Of a DNA stretch of 41,278 nucleotides, positions 7,716-17,146 are shown piece after piece. The notes below the pieces were generated by a model, which worked only from the letters and a program-made list of their open reading frames with translations, was not told the origin of the DNA and did no database searches. The position numbers were made by a program, and so were the translations under genes. This stretch comes from Anaerolineae bacterium (GTDB lineage Bacteria; Chloroflexota; Anaerolineae; Aggregatilineales; Phototrophicaceae). The stretch spans positions 1 to 41,278 of the forward strand of contig JAHDWN010000050.1 in NCBI GenBank assembly GCA_023382675.1, given 5' to 3'. How positions within the stretch are numbered: the stretch's first letter is position 1; every line of letters starts with the position of its first letter.

Positions 7716-9974
7716 CTAATCATCCACGTCTACAACCAGGCTGAATTCCGCAGACTGCGCCGTGTCATCGTTGACTGCGCTAACAATCACCACAAGCTGC
7801 TGCCCTCGCGCCAGGGCAAACGGCCAGTCGCCCTCGGTCTCGTGATCTTCAGGCCCAATGACAGGCTGCACTGACAGCGGAGTCGACTCCGTCGGCGATG
7901 AAATCGCCTGCACCAGGAACTGCTGTTCGACGCTGTTGGTCGTCTGCACCCAGCCGTCAGAAGTCCAGGTATCGATTTGGTCCCCCCCGTCGGCAAAATT
8001 GATCTCCGGGATGTCCAGATTATCCAGCGCGAACCCTTGATGCTCCAGGCCGGGGAGTGTGACCGTCTCGAAACGCAGCAGAACTTCCTGCCCGGCATAA
8101 GCCGTCAGATCGACTTCCTGATGCCGCCAGAGCACATCCGGTGTGAGGGTGCGGGTTGGATGTACCGCCAGCTCGACCGGGATGTTCAACTGTTCTGCGG
8201 TGTCCCCCGTACCACGGCGGATCATGAGCGTGATCACGTCGCCGGGTGCATAGTCGAGCAGGACTTCGATGATGTTCGGCACACGCTGCCATTCCTGCCC
8301 ATCGTAGCCGATGATGACATCGCCGGGCTGTACACCCGCCACGGCGGCAGGGCCCTCAGGCACGACATCGCCAATCGTAATGCCATCGCCACCAATGACA
8401 ACACCCAGGTAGGCGAAAGACCGTGGCGGTTCGGGATTGCTGACGCCGGTGAACCCAGCACCGTAGGCTGCGCCATAGGGATTGCGAGTCGTGGTATCCG
8501 TGGCTGGCAAAATCGTCCAGGTTGCGCCCGCATCGGTTGAGACACTGGCATAGGTGTAGTTGAGATCGTCCGGCAGCGCATACCAGGCGTCAAAACTCAA
8601 CGTGGCAGACGTAACGGCGCGCAGGTCGATGGCGCGCGTCAGCGTGAGATCAGCATCTTTTGCCTCGCCCGACCAGTAGAACGAATCATTGTGATCTCGA
8701 TCTTCCGGCATGGGCAGGCGTGCAGTATGAGCGTTGCCCTGGAAATGCAGCGTCAGGGCGCTGTCTTCCTGTGTGTCGTTCGTGATCAAGAGATAGTAGC
8801 TGCCAAACTGACCGACATGACGGTTGCTGATGGTCGTGTCGCCATAGCCAGCCAGCGGCGTGACGCGCGCGCGCACGCTGTCTGGAAACTGCAAGGTGGT
8901 ATATTGATAGCGTCCGTCACCAATAGAGCGATTCAACAGGTTTGCCACAACGAAATCGGCGAAGACCGCCCGTGCTGTGACTGGCGCACTTGTGATCGGG
9001 TCGTGCACATCTGCTTCGGCAAGCGCCGCATCGACCGCAGCAACACCGGCACCGGATTGGCTGAACAATGGACGGAACACAGCCTGCCCAAAACGCTGAA
9101 CGAAGTAACTCATGAAGAGCAGATGGCCGCCATCGTGCCGGGAGCGCGTGGCAAAATTGCCCGTCTGGATCAGCGACGTGCCTGGATCATCCAGGTACGC
9201 CACCACACCGCCGAAGGACGGATCGGTGTTCAGGAAGCTTGAAACCATGATGTCGGCAAGGACACGCTGAAGCCAATCTGCTTGTTCCGGATCATTGAAT
9301 TCGGCGATGGTATCGTAGTAAGTGCGCACCAGACTGCTGGTATACAGGCCGTCCGTGAGCGGCACATCCGGGAAAAGCGTCGTATCGACCAGCAGAAGTT
9401 CGCGTTCATTGCTATACCCCCCAGCGACGAGTGCGGACGGGATACTGTCTACCGGGTTGTAGCGCACGACCACATCCTGGAGCAGATCGCGCGCATACAA
9501 GACACTGATGCGATCAACGCCATCGACATCGGGCGAGGCCATGAAATCCTCTGGCAGCGGTTGTTCACCCTGCTGAAGCTGAAGCTGTTCACCGCCATAA
9601 AACATGCGCAGGCGCAGTGATGTTAATGCGCCCTCAAAAGCCTGAGCCAACGCCAGCATGTCCGCCTCGTCGTAGACAATGCCTTCCTCGACCCAGAAAT
9701 CGATGTCGGTCGCGGATGCAACCAGAGTCGCCGTGATCTGTTGCGGTGTGTCACTGCCGCGCTTGGGCACCCAGAACTGCGCCTGCTCGCCCACCTCGAC
9801 GGGCAGGGCAGGTAGTCCAAAGGCGAACTCGCTCTGGAAGCCCAGGAAGCGCTGCGCCAACGCCAGCGGATCGCGCTGGGGTAGTGTTAGCGCTTCCTGG
9901 GCCGCAGCCAGCGTAGGCATCAGCGCTGCAAGAAAGGCAAGCATACAGGCAAGGATGAAATGACGTTTGAGCAT
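7716..9974 (-). CDS. Secreted immune-inhibitor-A-like (M6-like) protein with internal PDZ domain, probably catalytically inactive
   Basis: A 752-residue exported protein starting at ATG 9974, with signal MLKRHFILACMLAFLAALMP and cleavage near AAA/QE. Residues about 200-330 match the layout of secreted Chloroflexota M6-like peptidases: NERELLL, then the place of the zinc helix, then HDGGHLLFMSYFVQRFG. Where HEFQH and a later NEG normally stand, this protein reads RTYYD and LQRVLADI, so the zinc ligands seem lost. Residues about 480-680 hold the M6-type beta-sandwich (TLSFDAWYALPDD, YAYAS-like VSTDAGATW, NPYGAAYG, ending in GFALDNLDI), interrupted by a PDZ domain at about 520-605 (LGVVIGGDGITIGDVVPEG, GVQPGDVIIGYDG). 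It is divergently placed from the kinase gene, with 138 bases between start codons. Confidence 0.75.
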   Translation of the reverse strand: MLKRHFILACMLAFLAALMPTLAAAQEALTLPQRDPLALAQRFLGFQSEFAFGLPALPVEVGEQAQFWVPKRGSDTPQQITATLVASATDIDFWVEEGIVYDEADMLALAQAFEGALTSLRLRMFYGGEQLQLQQGEQPLPEDFMASPDVDGVDRISVLYARDLLQDVVVRYNPVDSIPSALVAGGYSNERELLLVDTTLFPDVPLTDGLYTSSLVRTYYDTIAEFNDPEQADWLQRVLADIMVSSFLNTDPSFGGVVAYLDDPGTSLIQTGNFATRSRHDGGHLLFMSYFVQRFGQAVFRPLFSQSGAGVAAVDAALAEADVHDPITSAPVTARAVFADFVVANLLNRSIGDGRYQYTTLQFPDSVRARVTPLAGYGDTTISNRHVGQFGSYYLLITNDTQEDSALTLHFQGNAHTARLPMPEDRDHNDSFYWSGEAKDADLTLTRAIDLRAVTSATLSFDAWYALPDDLNYTYASVSTDAGATWTILPATDTTTRNPYGAAYGAGFTGVSNPEPPRSFAYLGVVIGGDGITIGDVVPEGPAAVAGVQPGDVIIGYDGQEWQRVPNIIEVLLDYAPGDVITLMIRRGTGDTAEQLNIPVELAVHPTRTLTPDVLWRHQEVDLTAYAGQEVLLRFETVTLPGLEHQGFALDNLDIPEINFADGGDQIDTWTSDGWVQTTNSVEQQFLVQAISSPTESTPLSVQPVIGPEDHETEGDWPFALARGQQLVVIVSAVNDDTAQSAEFSLVVDVDD

Positions 9975-10066
9975 GATCGAGTCCGTGATTGATTGGCATG
10001 TACAAGTGTATCTACCCACAGCGCGCGTGTACAGTTTTATGCAAACCGACGATCCAGAGATACGTC

Positions 10067-10072
10067 TATAAT
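10067..10072 (+). promoter_or_regulatory. Candidate -10 box of the kinase gene
   Basis: A consensus TATAAT lies 40 bases before the chosen ATG at 10113. The expected -35 position is poor (AACCGA), so only the -10 element is supported. Confidence 0.25.
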
Positions 10073-10112
10073 GGAGTGGTGGATCGTTACAGGAACGTCG
10101 AGGCAGACGATT

Positions 10113-12527
10113 ATGGATGTTGGAGTCGAGTTCTCATATTATCGGGTGATCGAGCACATCGGTCGTGGTGGCATGGCCGATGTCTGGTCGGCGCGTGATA
10201 AACGGCTGAACCGCGTCGTCGCCATCAAGACGGTGGCGCGCGACCTGTCCATCGATACCGACCCGGTCAAAATGTTCGAACAAGAGGCGCGCACGATTGC
10301 GGCGCTGGAACACCCTCATATCCTGCCGATTTACGATTTCGGAGAATATGACCGCCAGCTTTACATTGCCATGCGTTATGTCGCCGGCGGGTCACTAGAA
10401 GATGTGCTGCATCAAGGACCAATGCCGGTCGATGAGGCCTTGCATATGGCGCGCTCAATTGGCACAGCGCTTGATCATGCACACCGCAACAAAGTCATCC
10501 ACCTCGATCTTAAGCCGTCCAACATCTTGCTCGACAGCCAGGGCCAGCCCTATCTGGCGGACTTTGGGCTGGCCGCAGTCATGGATTACGAAGGGCGTGC
10601 GCTCAACCCCGGCTCTGGCACACTGCTGTATATGGCTCCAGAACAAGTTACCAGTGATCTGCTCGATCATCGTGCTGACGTGTACAGCTTTTGTGTGCTC
10701 CTGTTCCATATCTTCACCGGCACGCTGCCCTTCGATGGATCGACGCCGGTGGCGCTGGCGCAGCTCCAGATGGGCGAGGAAATGCCGGATATAAGCGCAA
10801 TCCAGCTTGGGCTGCCTTATGAGATGACACTGCTGCTGCGACATGGCACCCAGGTGGACATCGAGCGTCGCCCCAACAGTGTGATGGAGATCCTCGAACA
10901 GCTTGAAACACTGCTCACGCCGAGCACCGTCACGGTCAGCGCTGCGCCGCCATCACCAGAATACACGATCACAGGCCCGAACGCCGGTAAAACGATAAAC
11001 CTGAATGCAGGCAACACTATTCCGCTCGATACCGCCGAAGGCTTGGCGCTGCGCGAGGCAATTGAGATTTACCAGCGCGCTCGGCGTGCCTGGGCTGGCG
11101 GCCAGGGGCGGTTCATCCTCGGCATTACCGATTTCATTCTCATCAACGATTACTACAGTCAAGCAGATATATACGGGCTGGAATTGGATGATATCGGTCG
11201 CCAGATGATGCTGCGCGGCGCGCTCGAATACGATTATGAGGTCGATTTCTGGTGGGCGCGTCTCGGCGAAGATGCGCAGCGCCGAGTTGCGCTGCACGTC
11301 GTTCGCGGCCAGAATGCTGCCGCACGTGTCCGCGCCCTGCGCCGGTTGGAACATCTGGCCGATACCGAGCCGCCGCAAATCCCAAAGCTTGTGGCGCAAG
11401 CCCTGAACCTCGAAAACAACCACGCTGCGAAGATGGCCGGTATTCAGGTGCTCAACGCGCGCGCGCAATATGTCGAGTTGTCGCATATGACTCTAAACGC
11501 CAATACCGGGCGGCTATCCCAGACGGCATCTGTGCTGTTCACACGGACGTTGAAACTGTGGACACCGGGAGAATGGCGCGATAACGTCTATGGCACCGAA
11601 ATCGACAATACGCTGGCGACACTGGCGCTTGATCGACGTGATGCGAGCGCTGCCGAGCTTGCGGCACGGACGATTGGGCGGATTCGCTCAAAAGCGGCGC
11701 TCAAACAAATCACCAGGGCGCGGGAAGAGCACGTCAAAGGCTCCCTACGTGCGCTGGCGTTGATTCGTGACGAAGCCCCATCACTGCCGGGCGTTGGCTT
11801 GGATGGACGCATCTACGCATGGTGGGCGAACACGCTGCGCCGGTTGGGAGATCAACCGATGCGCATGGTCTGGCGTTTCGTCTGGGCTTTCATCGGCGCG
11901 GCGCTCGGCATCGCTCAGTACGTATGGTTCACCTTCGAACAACAGCCCCTGTTCGATCCTGATCGATGGCGCTTTACGGTGTCACTGGGGTTGTTCATGG
12001 GGTTGTTCATGGGCATCCTGGTCGTGCTGGCAGGCGAATTACCATCACGGCTGCGCGGTTTCTGGCCCTGGTGGGCGCGCCTGCTGCTCAGCGCTGTCAT
12101 CGGCATACCGCTAGCGATTTTTATCTGGGGCTTGTACACGTATATGTTCCTGAGCTTTACGCCGGAATGGCAGCCGCTCATCCCCGCTGGAATTGGTCTC
12201 GCGCTGGCTTTGGTTTTGAGCAGCATTTACCGGATGCCTGGCTGGATGCTGACCCTGATTATGGCGCTGGCAACCTTCGTTCCGCTGTATACGGCCTATC
12301 AGAGCAGCCGCCTGGAGGGTTCGGCGGCGGTGCTGTGGATGCGCCCCGTGGTCGAAATCGTCGATGGTTTTCAAACGCCGGTGCTGGATGCCGACGGCAA
12401 CCCGGCTTTCAACCCGGCGATGTTCACCCTCGGCATTCCGCTCGCGCTGTTGTTCGCCCTCGGCGCATTCATGCAGAAGCTTTGGCGTGAGCTACGCGGT
12501 GGACTCAGACGTCGCCCGGCGGATTAG
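10113..12527 (+). CDS. Membrane-anchored Ser/Thr protein kinase with C-terminal multi-span domain
   Basis: An 804-residue eukaryotic-type kinase. ATG 10113, preceded by GAGG, places the kinase fold at residue 9; the longer open frame upstream adds nothing recognisable. Residues about 9-275 are the kinase: glycine loop GRGGMADVW, VAIKTV lysine, HLDLKPSN catalytic loop at about 130, DFGLA at about 150 and APEQ. The catalytic loop has Leu where most have Arg (HLD, not HRD), so it is a non-RD kinase. A middle region (about 310-560) with GRFILGITDFILINDYYSQA is not one I can name and looks helical. About six hydrophobic spans follow from residue 590 to 790. There is no PASTA domain, so it probably senses something in or near the membrane. 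It ends two bases from the convergent YbjN-like gene. Confidence 0.92.
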   Translation: MDVGVEFSYYRVIEHIGRGGMADVWSARDKRLNRVVAIKTVARDLSIDTDPVKMFEQEARTIAALEHPHILPIYDFGEYDRQLYIAMRYVAGGSLEDVLHQGPMPVDEALHMARSIGTALDHAHRNKVIHLDLKPSNILLDSQGQPYLADFGLAAVMDYEGRALNPGSGTLLYMAPEQVTSDLLDHRADVYSFCVLLFHIFTGTLPFDGSTPVALAQLQMGEEMPDISAIQLGLPYEMTLLLRHGTQVDIERRPNSVMEILEQLETLLTPSTVTVSAAPPSPEYTITGPNAGKTINLNAGNTIPLDTAEGLALREAIEIYQRARRAWAGGQGRFILGITDFILINDYYSQADIYGLELDDIGRQMMLRGALEYDYEVDFWWARLGEDAQRRVALHVVRGQNAAARVRALRRLEHLADTEPPQIPKLVAQALNLENNHAAKMAGIQVLNARAQYVELSHMTLNANTGRLSQTASVLFTRTLKLWTPGEWRDNVYGTEIDNTLATLALDRRDASAAELAARTIGRIRSKAALKQITRAREEHVKGSLRALALIRDEAPSLPGVGLDGRIYAWWANTLRRLGDQPMRMVWRFVWAFIGAALGIAQYVWFTFEQQPLFDPDRWRFTVSLGLFMGLFMGILVVLAGELPSRLRGFWPWWARLLLSAVIGIPLAIFIWGLYTYMFLSFTPEWQPLIPAGIGLALALVLSSIYRMPGWMLTLIMALATFVPLYTAYQSSRLEGSAAVLWMRPVVEIVDGFQTPVLDADGNPAFNPAMFTLGIPLALLFALGAFMQKLWRELRGGLRRRPAD

Positions 12528-12528
12528 A

Positions 12529-12993
12529 TTAGATACGCGTGTAAAGCCGCCCGCCGAATTCTTCGAGCAGCTTGTCATCCAGATCATCGGCATATTGCGC
12601 GACGGTATTGATGATCTGGTTGGCCTCTACCGCGTCCAGGCCATCGAGTGGGCGCTCGTTGAAGACGTAGATCACGTCCAGGTAGACGCCAAAGGCCGCG
12701 TTGGTCAGCTGCAGATTCATTTCCAGCAAGCGGCGGTAGAGCGGCAGCAGACCTTGCAGCGGCAGGTGCAGAATCGGCGCGAGCACCTGCAAGTATCCCA
12801 CACCGGCATTCTGCGTGATGTAGACCTCAATGATCGCCGAGCCGCGCCGGAAGCTCCATCCGTAACCCTCCTGAGTGTTCATACGCGCCTGTCCCGGATC
12901 GATGCCCAGGTTGAGCAGCATCTGCTCGACAGTCTGTGCGTAAACATCCAGTCGTGGCCCGGTTTGCGGCTTGTGCCCCCCTAATCCAAACAT
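12529..12993 (-). CDS. YbjN-domain (type III secretion chaperone-like) protein
   Basis: A 154-residue soluble protein. An alpha/beta pattern with GYGWSFRRGSAIIEVYI, a hydrophobic LQVLAPILHLP strand and LLPLYRRLLEMNLQLTNAAFGV fits the YbjN/CesT-like fold, where LPELYRxLLELNxxLxxAxFxL is typical. Its role is unknown; proteins of this fold often act as chaperones or regulators. AAGGA precedes the ATG. It is the last gene of the tam-TPR-murB-YbjN block, 30 bases after murB. Confidence 0.7.
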   Translation of the reverse strand: MFGLGGHKPQTGPRLDVYAQTVEQMLLNLGIDPGQARMNTQEGYGWSFRRGSAIIEVYITQNAGVGYLQVLAPILHLPLQGLLPLYRRLLEMNLQLTNAAFGVYLDVIYVFNERPLDGLDAVEANQIINTVAQYADDLDDKLLEEFGGRLYTRI

Positions 12994-13023
12994 AAGCAGT
13001 TTTCCTTGTTCAGCGAAAGGCTG

Positions 13024-13935
13024 TTAATCTGCCGATTCGCTGTCGATGACCTCAATCTCCGTTTCCAATTCTACCCCGGTTTGGCGCGCAACCTCAGACT
13101 GAACGCGACGCACCAGCGTCAGATAGTCGGCGGCGGTAGCACTGCCGGTATTGATGAAAAAATTGGCATGTACGGGTGATACTTGCGCGCCACCGATAGT
13201 GAAGCCTTTGAGGCCACAGCTCTCGATCAGACGTCCGGCGTAATCACCGGGCGGGTTCTTGAAAATACTGCCCAGGCTGGCGCCCGGCGGTTGTGTTCGC
13301 TTGCGATGGGCGATGAACTCGTCCATGCGTGCTTCGATGGTAGCGCGCTCGCCCGGCGTAAAAGCCAGTCGCGCGCTCAGCACGAGAAACCGGCGGTCGG
13401 CGCGCGCCTTGAGCGCCGAGCTGCGATAGCCATAGCCAAGTGCATCCAGGGGCAGCATATGACGGCCTGTCTCGTAGTCGAGCAGATCAACCGAGTACAC
13501 ACTTCCCGCCATGTCACCGCCGTGTGCGCCCGCATTGTTGACGACCGCGCCACCGATGGTGCCCGGTATGCTCACCGCCCACTCGAACCCGGACAGCTCA
13601 CGCGCGGCGCATTTGCGCGCCAGCACCGTCAGGCTGTGTCCGCTCGTGACGTCGCAGGTGTGATCAGCGTGGAAATCGGCCTGGCTGACGCTGTTGATGA
13701 CGACCAGGCCGCGAACACGCGTGTCGTTCACCAGCACATTCGCGCCGCCGCCCAGCACCCGGACGGGCAGCGCCTGCGCCCAGGCCGACTGAACGACCGT
13801 TGCCAATTCGTCTGTCGATTCGCGTGCGATGTAAAGATAATCCGCAGGGCCGCCCAACCGAGCAGCGGTATATTTCGCCAGCGGCTCGTGCTGCAGCAGC
13901 CGCTGATGATACGGATCAGGCAGGGTGAGAGCCAT
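13024..13935 (-). CDS. murB: UDP-N-acetylenolpyruvoylglucosamine reductase MurB
   Basis: FAD enzyme that reduces UDP-GlcNAc-enolpyruvate to UDP-MurNAc with NADPH, in cytoplasmic murein precursor synthesis. The 303-residue protein carries the FAD-binding motifs [19 protein letters not shown] and [21 protein letters not shown]. The active-site serine segment [10 protein letters not shown], the [19 protein letters not shown] stretch and [17 protein letters not shown] near the end are also present. The start ATG is five bases after the stop of the TPR-protein gene, so the two are co-transcribed. Unusually, murB is about 3 kb from murC and in a separate transcription unit. Confidence 0.95.
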   Translation of the reverse strand: MALTLPDPYHQRLLQHEPLAKYTAARLGGPADYLYIARESTDELATVVQSAWAQALPVRVLGGGANVLVNDTRVRGLVVINSVSQADFHADHTCDVTSGHSLTVLARKCAARELSGFEWAVSIPGTIGGAVVNNAGAHGGDMAGSVYSVDLLDYETGRHMLPLDALGYGYRSSALKARADRRFLVLSARLAFTPGERATIEARMDEFIAHRKRTQPPGASLGSIFKNPPGDYAGRLIESCGLKGFTIGGAQVSPVHANFFINTGSATAADYLTLVRRVQSEVARQTGVELETEIEVIDSESAD

Positions 13936-13940
13936 CGGCG

Positions 13941-14471
13941 CTACTGCCCATTCTGCTGTGCCGAGTGCTGATTGCGATATTCTTCAATCGCATCGTCGAT
14001 CATTTTCAGCCCGGCTCTGGCCTGCTCACTGTGTGGAAACTCGGACAACGCCTGTTCATAGAAAGCCCTGGCCTGCCGGGCGTCGCCTTTACGCGCGTAA
14101 TTGTAGGCGATGTTACACAGCGCCATCTCACGATACGGGATCGCCGAAGAATCGAGTGCGACCAGCCAGCGCAAGCGGTCAATCCACGGGCTGCGACTCA
14201 GGAAAGCATAACTTTGCTCGAAGGCTTTGATGGCTTCGTCGTGCCGCTCAAAGAGCGTCAGCCGAACCCCTTGTCTGTGCTCACGAAAGAGCAGCGTCTT
14301 ACTGAACACAGACCACGTCAGGTAAAAGCCCCCGGCCAGCACCAGCACCAGCGTCAGATCGCTTTCCGGCATCAGCATCGTGAATAAGACGACCAGCAGC
14401 GCCTGGAGTATCACCTGTGCAGCAAAGAATGCCCAGTTGATGCGATTAGTAGTCTGTACGCGGTTCGCCAT
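13941..14471 (-). CDS. Small membrane protein with C-terminal TPR-like repeats
   Basis: A 176-residue protein of unknown function. Two hydrophobic spans (about residues 13-33, FFAAQVILQALLVVLFTML, and 40-58, LTLVLVLAGGFYLTWSVF) are followed by a helical region. Its last 60 residues look like TPR units: MALCNIAYNYARKGDARQAR, FYEQALSEFPHSEQARAGLK. It probably anchors a protein-binding scaffold in the cytoplasmic membrane. A very strong Shine-Dalgarno (GGAGGAGGT) precedes the ATG. Its position between tam and murB, with gaps of 17 and 5 bases, shows operon membership but does not reveal the partner. Confidence 0.75.
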   Translation of the reverse strand: MANRVQTTNRINWAFFAAQVILQALLVVLFTMLMPESDLTLVLVLAGGFYLTWSVFSKTLLFREHRQGVRLTLFERHDEAIKAFEQSYAFLSRSPWIDRLRWLVALDSSAIPYREMALCNIAYNYARKGDARQARAFYEQALSEFPHSEQARAGLKMIDDAIEEYRNQHSAQQNGQ

Positions 14472-14488
14472 CTGTGTACCTCCTCCGA

Positions 14489-15247
14489 CTAACGAGAGCG
14501 GTGTGCCGCGAACAGCATTCGCCGGAAGGGATAGAATACCGGGCTGCCCGGAAATGCTTCACGCAAGCGCGCCCGATAGGCCGCCATGAAATTGTCGCGC
14601 AAATCGCCCAGGCGTTCAAAATACGGCACCAGCAGTGTCCCGCTCGTCCACTCTGCAATCGAGTCGGCGTCTTCCAGCACGTGAGGGTAGATTTTCTCCA
14701 GCACTATCATATCTTCCGCGCCAAGATCGAACAGCATCTGCGCGTAGCGATCCATCGGCAGCACAGGCGGGATGCGCACCCAGCCGTTCAACGCCGTTCG
14801 AAACGGTGCTTCCGCCGCCAAGTCGCGGGCGAACACGTGCGATGGGTGATGGTGATTGGCAGGTTGCTGAATTGCGATCTGCCCGCCCGGCGCGACCAGC
14901 CGCCAAAGGTGCGGGATCAGCGCTGCGTGATCGTCTACCCACTGGATAGCCGCGTGCGAGAATACCAGATCCCACTCACCCTCGACCTCAGCCAGGTCAG
15001 CCTGTTCGAACCGGAGACCGGGACGGGCGTGCGGCTGCGCTTTGGCGAGCATCTGAGCCGAAGAATCGACACCGAGCACGTCACTCTCAGGAAGTGCGTC
15101 CGCCAGTCGTGCGCTCAATTCGCCGGTGCCGCAGCCCAGATCGATCACACGCAGGTTGGGGCGTACCGCAATCATGCGCAACAGATCTTCGAACGGCGCG
15201 GCCCGCTGAGATTGGAATTTGTGGTATTGGTCGGGGTTCCAGGGCAC
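14489..15247 (-). CDS. tam: Trans-aconitate 2-methyltransferase-like SAM-dependent methyltransferase
   Basis: A 252-residue class I methyltransferase. The SAM-binding motif I is VIDLGCGTGEL, followed by the acidic D of VLGVDSSAQML. The N-terminus (PWNPDQYHKF) and the segment DLVFSHAAIQWVDDH are characteristic of Tam, which methylates trans-aconitate, an inhibitor formed spontaneously from the TCA intermediate cis-aconitate. The start is GTG at 15247, with AGGAT about 8 bases upstream. It heads a four-gene minus-strand unit (tam, TPR protein, murB, YbjN-like). Other small-molecule carboxyl methyltransferases of this subfamily are possible. Confidence 0.85.
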   Translation of the reverse strand: MPWNPDQYHKFQSQRAAPFEDLLRMIAVRPNLRVIDLGCGTGELSARLADALPESDVLGVDSSAQMLAKAQPHARPGLRFEQADLAEVEGEWDLVFSHAAIQWVDDHAALIPHLWRLVAPGGQIAIQQPANHHHPSHVFARDLAAEAPFRTALNGWVRIPPVLPMDRYAQMLFDLGAEDMIVLEKIYPHVLEDADSIAEWTSGTLLVPYFERLGDLRDNFMAAYRARLREAFPGSPVFYPFRRMLFAAHRSR

Positions 15248-15417
15248 GAGCTTATCCTATGGGCGTGTTGTCATCTCGTCCTCAGACCAACGACATCGTT
15301 TTCATATGCCATGTGTCCGGATCATCAGCGCTCAAATCAAGTATACCGAACACTCCATTGCCATGCAGCGCAATTATCAGTTGTGCGCAACTCTGAGGCA
15401 CTTGCATACGCGCTGCG

Positions 15418-15446
15418 TAGACATTCACGTCGGATTATCTTATAGT
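15418..15446 (+). promoter_or_regulatory. Candidate sigma-70-type promoter of the Uma2 gene
   Basis: TAGACA (15418-15423) and TATAGT (15441-15446) are separated by exactly 17 bases, each matching the consensus at five of six positions. The predicted start of transcription lies about 20 bases before the ATG at 15473. Confidence 0.5.
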
Positions 15447-15472
15447 CTAGGGAGTTGTGAAGTACGGGACAC

Positions 15473-16033
15473 ATGATGGTCGTCAGAGAAAAACTTTACA
15501 CAATCGAAGAGTTTCTGGAACTGGCACAAGCGCCAGAAAATGCGACGCGCCGCCTTGAACTGGCCGATGGAGTGATTGTGGAAATGCCTCCTTCAAGCCG
15601 TCTCAATACGATCACTGCCGGACGACTGATTCACTTTTTGAACGCGTTTGTCATCCCGCGTGACTTAGGCTACATCACCGTACCGGATGGCGGCTACCAG
15701 CTTGGCCCAAACACTTACCGCCAGCCGGACGCCGCCTTCATTGCTAGAGCGCGCTCAGTCGATCTTGATGGCGTTGTGTTCGAGACCGCGCCGGATCTTG
15801 CGATTGAAGTCGTTTCTCCAGGCGAAGACATCCTCAAAAAAGCCTATGAATATCTGCTGGCAGGCACGCAGATAGTGTGGGCGGTTTACGCCGAAGACAA
15901 ACTCATCCGTGTTCTCCGTCTGGATGAGAACGGCGATTTACACAGCAAGCAGTACGGAGTCGAAGATATACTCGACGGCGGCGAGGTACTGCCCGGCTTC
16001 AAGCTGGCAGTGCGCGATGTGTTTCCGAGCTAA
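15473..16033 (+). CDS. Uma2-family (DUF820) PD-(D/E)XK nuclease-like protein
   Basis: A 186-residue protein of the DUF820/Uma2 family, abundant in cyanobacteria and Chloroflexota. The restriction-endonuclease-like core is present: YTIEEFLELA at the N-terminus, RRLELADGVIVEMPP, RQPDAAFIAR (the PD), and the APDLAIEVVSPGED catalytic Glu region. The K position is followed by KKAYEYLLAGTQIVWAVY, and it ends with VLPGFKLAVRDVF. ATG occurs at 15473 and 15476; either may be used. The gene stands alone on the plus strand between two minus-strand cell-wall blocks, consistent with a later insertion. The biological role of the family is unclear, though association with mobile elements is often assumed. 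Confidence 0.88.
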   Translation: MMVVREKLYTIEEFLELAQAPENATRRLELADGVIVEMPPSSRLNTITAGRLIHFLNAFVIPRDLGYITVPDGGYQLGPNTYRQPDAAFIARARSVDLDGVVFETAPDLAIEVVSPGEDILKKAYEYLLAGTQIVWAVYAEDKLIRVLRLDENGDLHSKQYGVEDILDGGEVLPGFKLAVRDVFPS

Positions 16034-16069
16034 GCCATTGAAACTGGTCTTTGCTCCTCTGAGATAGAC

Positions 16070-17146
16070 TCATCTTGTCTGCGGAGCAAGATAGTCCTGC
16101 CGCAGCAGCCCGAAGATCGCGAGATCGTGAAACTCGCCATCTTCATAATACTGCTGGCGCTGAAGACCTTCACGCACGAAGCCAATTTTGGTGAGCACCC
16201 GCTGAGAAGCAGCGTTGCTGATGCTGGCGTCAGCATCGATGCGATTGAGCTGCATCCGCTCGAAACCAAACTGGACGACGGCGTGCAGCGCTTCCGGCAT
16301 CAGACCGTGCCCCCATAAGGCGCGCGCAAGATCGAAACCGACGGCAGCGCGATGATCGCGCCGCGCCCAATAGTTGTAACCGATCTGCCCGATGACCGCA
16401 TCATCCGGCTTCAACGTGATGCCCCAGCGTAAGGTGCGGCGGGCAGTGAACTCTTCAGCGATGCTGTCAATAATGGCCTGGGCTTGAGCAATGTCCTGAT
16501 AGGGAGCACCTGAGTTGTATCGGGTTACTTCGTAATCGCCGCGGAATAGCATCACGCCCTCGGCGTCCGAGGGGACAAGCTCCCGCAGGCGCAGGCGTGC
16601 CGTCTCCAGAATCGGAAACTCGGCGAAATCGAAGACAGCGACGGTCGGTACCCAGGTCATGACAGCGATCTGGTAGTCATTCTCGTCGAAAACGCCGTGC
16701 TGTTCAAAACCCAAAGACTCATAGTAGGCACGCAAGGCGTGATTCCCGGCCCAGCAATCGAGCGCCAGCGCGCCGTTAGGTTCGATTGCCATTCTGCGCT
16801 GTATTTCGCGGACAATCTGCTCGCCCAACCGTCGCCCCTGGTAATCCGGGTCGAGCATGAGCCGGCTCAAGAACCAGAAGCGCCGGTCGCTAGCGACGAG
16901 ATTCCACGCGGCGTATTGCGCAAAAACCAGCGGCTCCAGAAAGACACTGCCGATCAGTCTGTCACTCAGCTCGATCACATAAGCATTGCCACTTCTGATC
17001 ATGTGCTGCAGGGTGTCGGGCGCAAGCGGGCCAATCTGCTGAAGACTTCCAGAGTTCGTCAGCTTCTGCTGGACGCGCGCCGAGAGCGCGATCACCATCG
17101 GGATATCGGCAGGTTCGGTGTGCCGGATACGAAAATCGTTATTCAT
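16070..17146 (-). CDS. Tandem GNAT acetyltransferase (two fused domains)
   Basis: A 358-residue protein with two GNAT folds. Domain 1 (about 5-165) has the acetyl-CoA loop region DPDYQGRRLGEQIVREIQRR and the closing ALRAYYESLGFEQHG. Domain 2 (about 180-350) is RimJ/RimL-like: ETARLRLRELVPSDAEGV, VIGQIGYNYW, ALWGHGLMPEAL, NAASQRVLTKIGFVREG. The acyl acceptors are unknown; RimJ/RimL relatives acetylate protein N-termini or small amines. Its first 8 bases overlap the end of murC, so it is probably translationally coupled to murC. Confidence 0.88.
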   Translation of the reverse strand: MNNDFRIRHTEPADIPMVIALSARVQQKLTNSGSLQQIGPLAPDTLQHMIRSGNAYVIELSDRLIGSVFLEPLVFAQYAAWNLVASDRRFWFLSRLMLDPDYQGRRLGEQIVREIQRRMAIEPNGALALDCWAGNHALRAYYESLGFEQHGVFDENDYQIAVMTWVPTVAVFDFAEFPILETARLRLRELVPSDAEGVMLFRGDYEVTRYNSGAPYQDIAQAQAIIDSIAEEFTARRTLRWGITLKPDDAVIGQIGYNYWARRDHRAAVGFDLARALWGHGLMPEALHAVVQFGFERMQLNRIDADASISNAASQRVLTKIGFVREGLQRQQYYEDGEFHDLAIFGLLRQDYLAPQTR

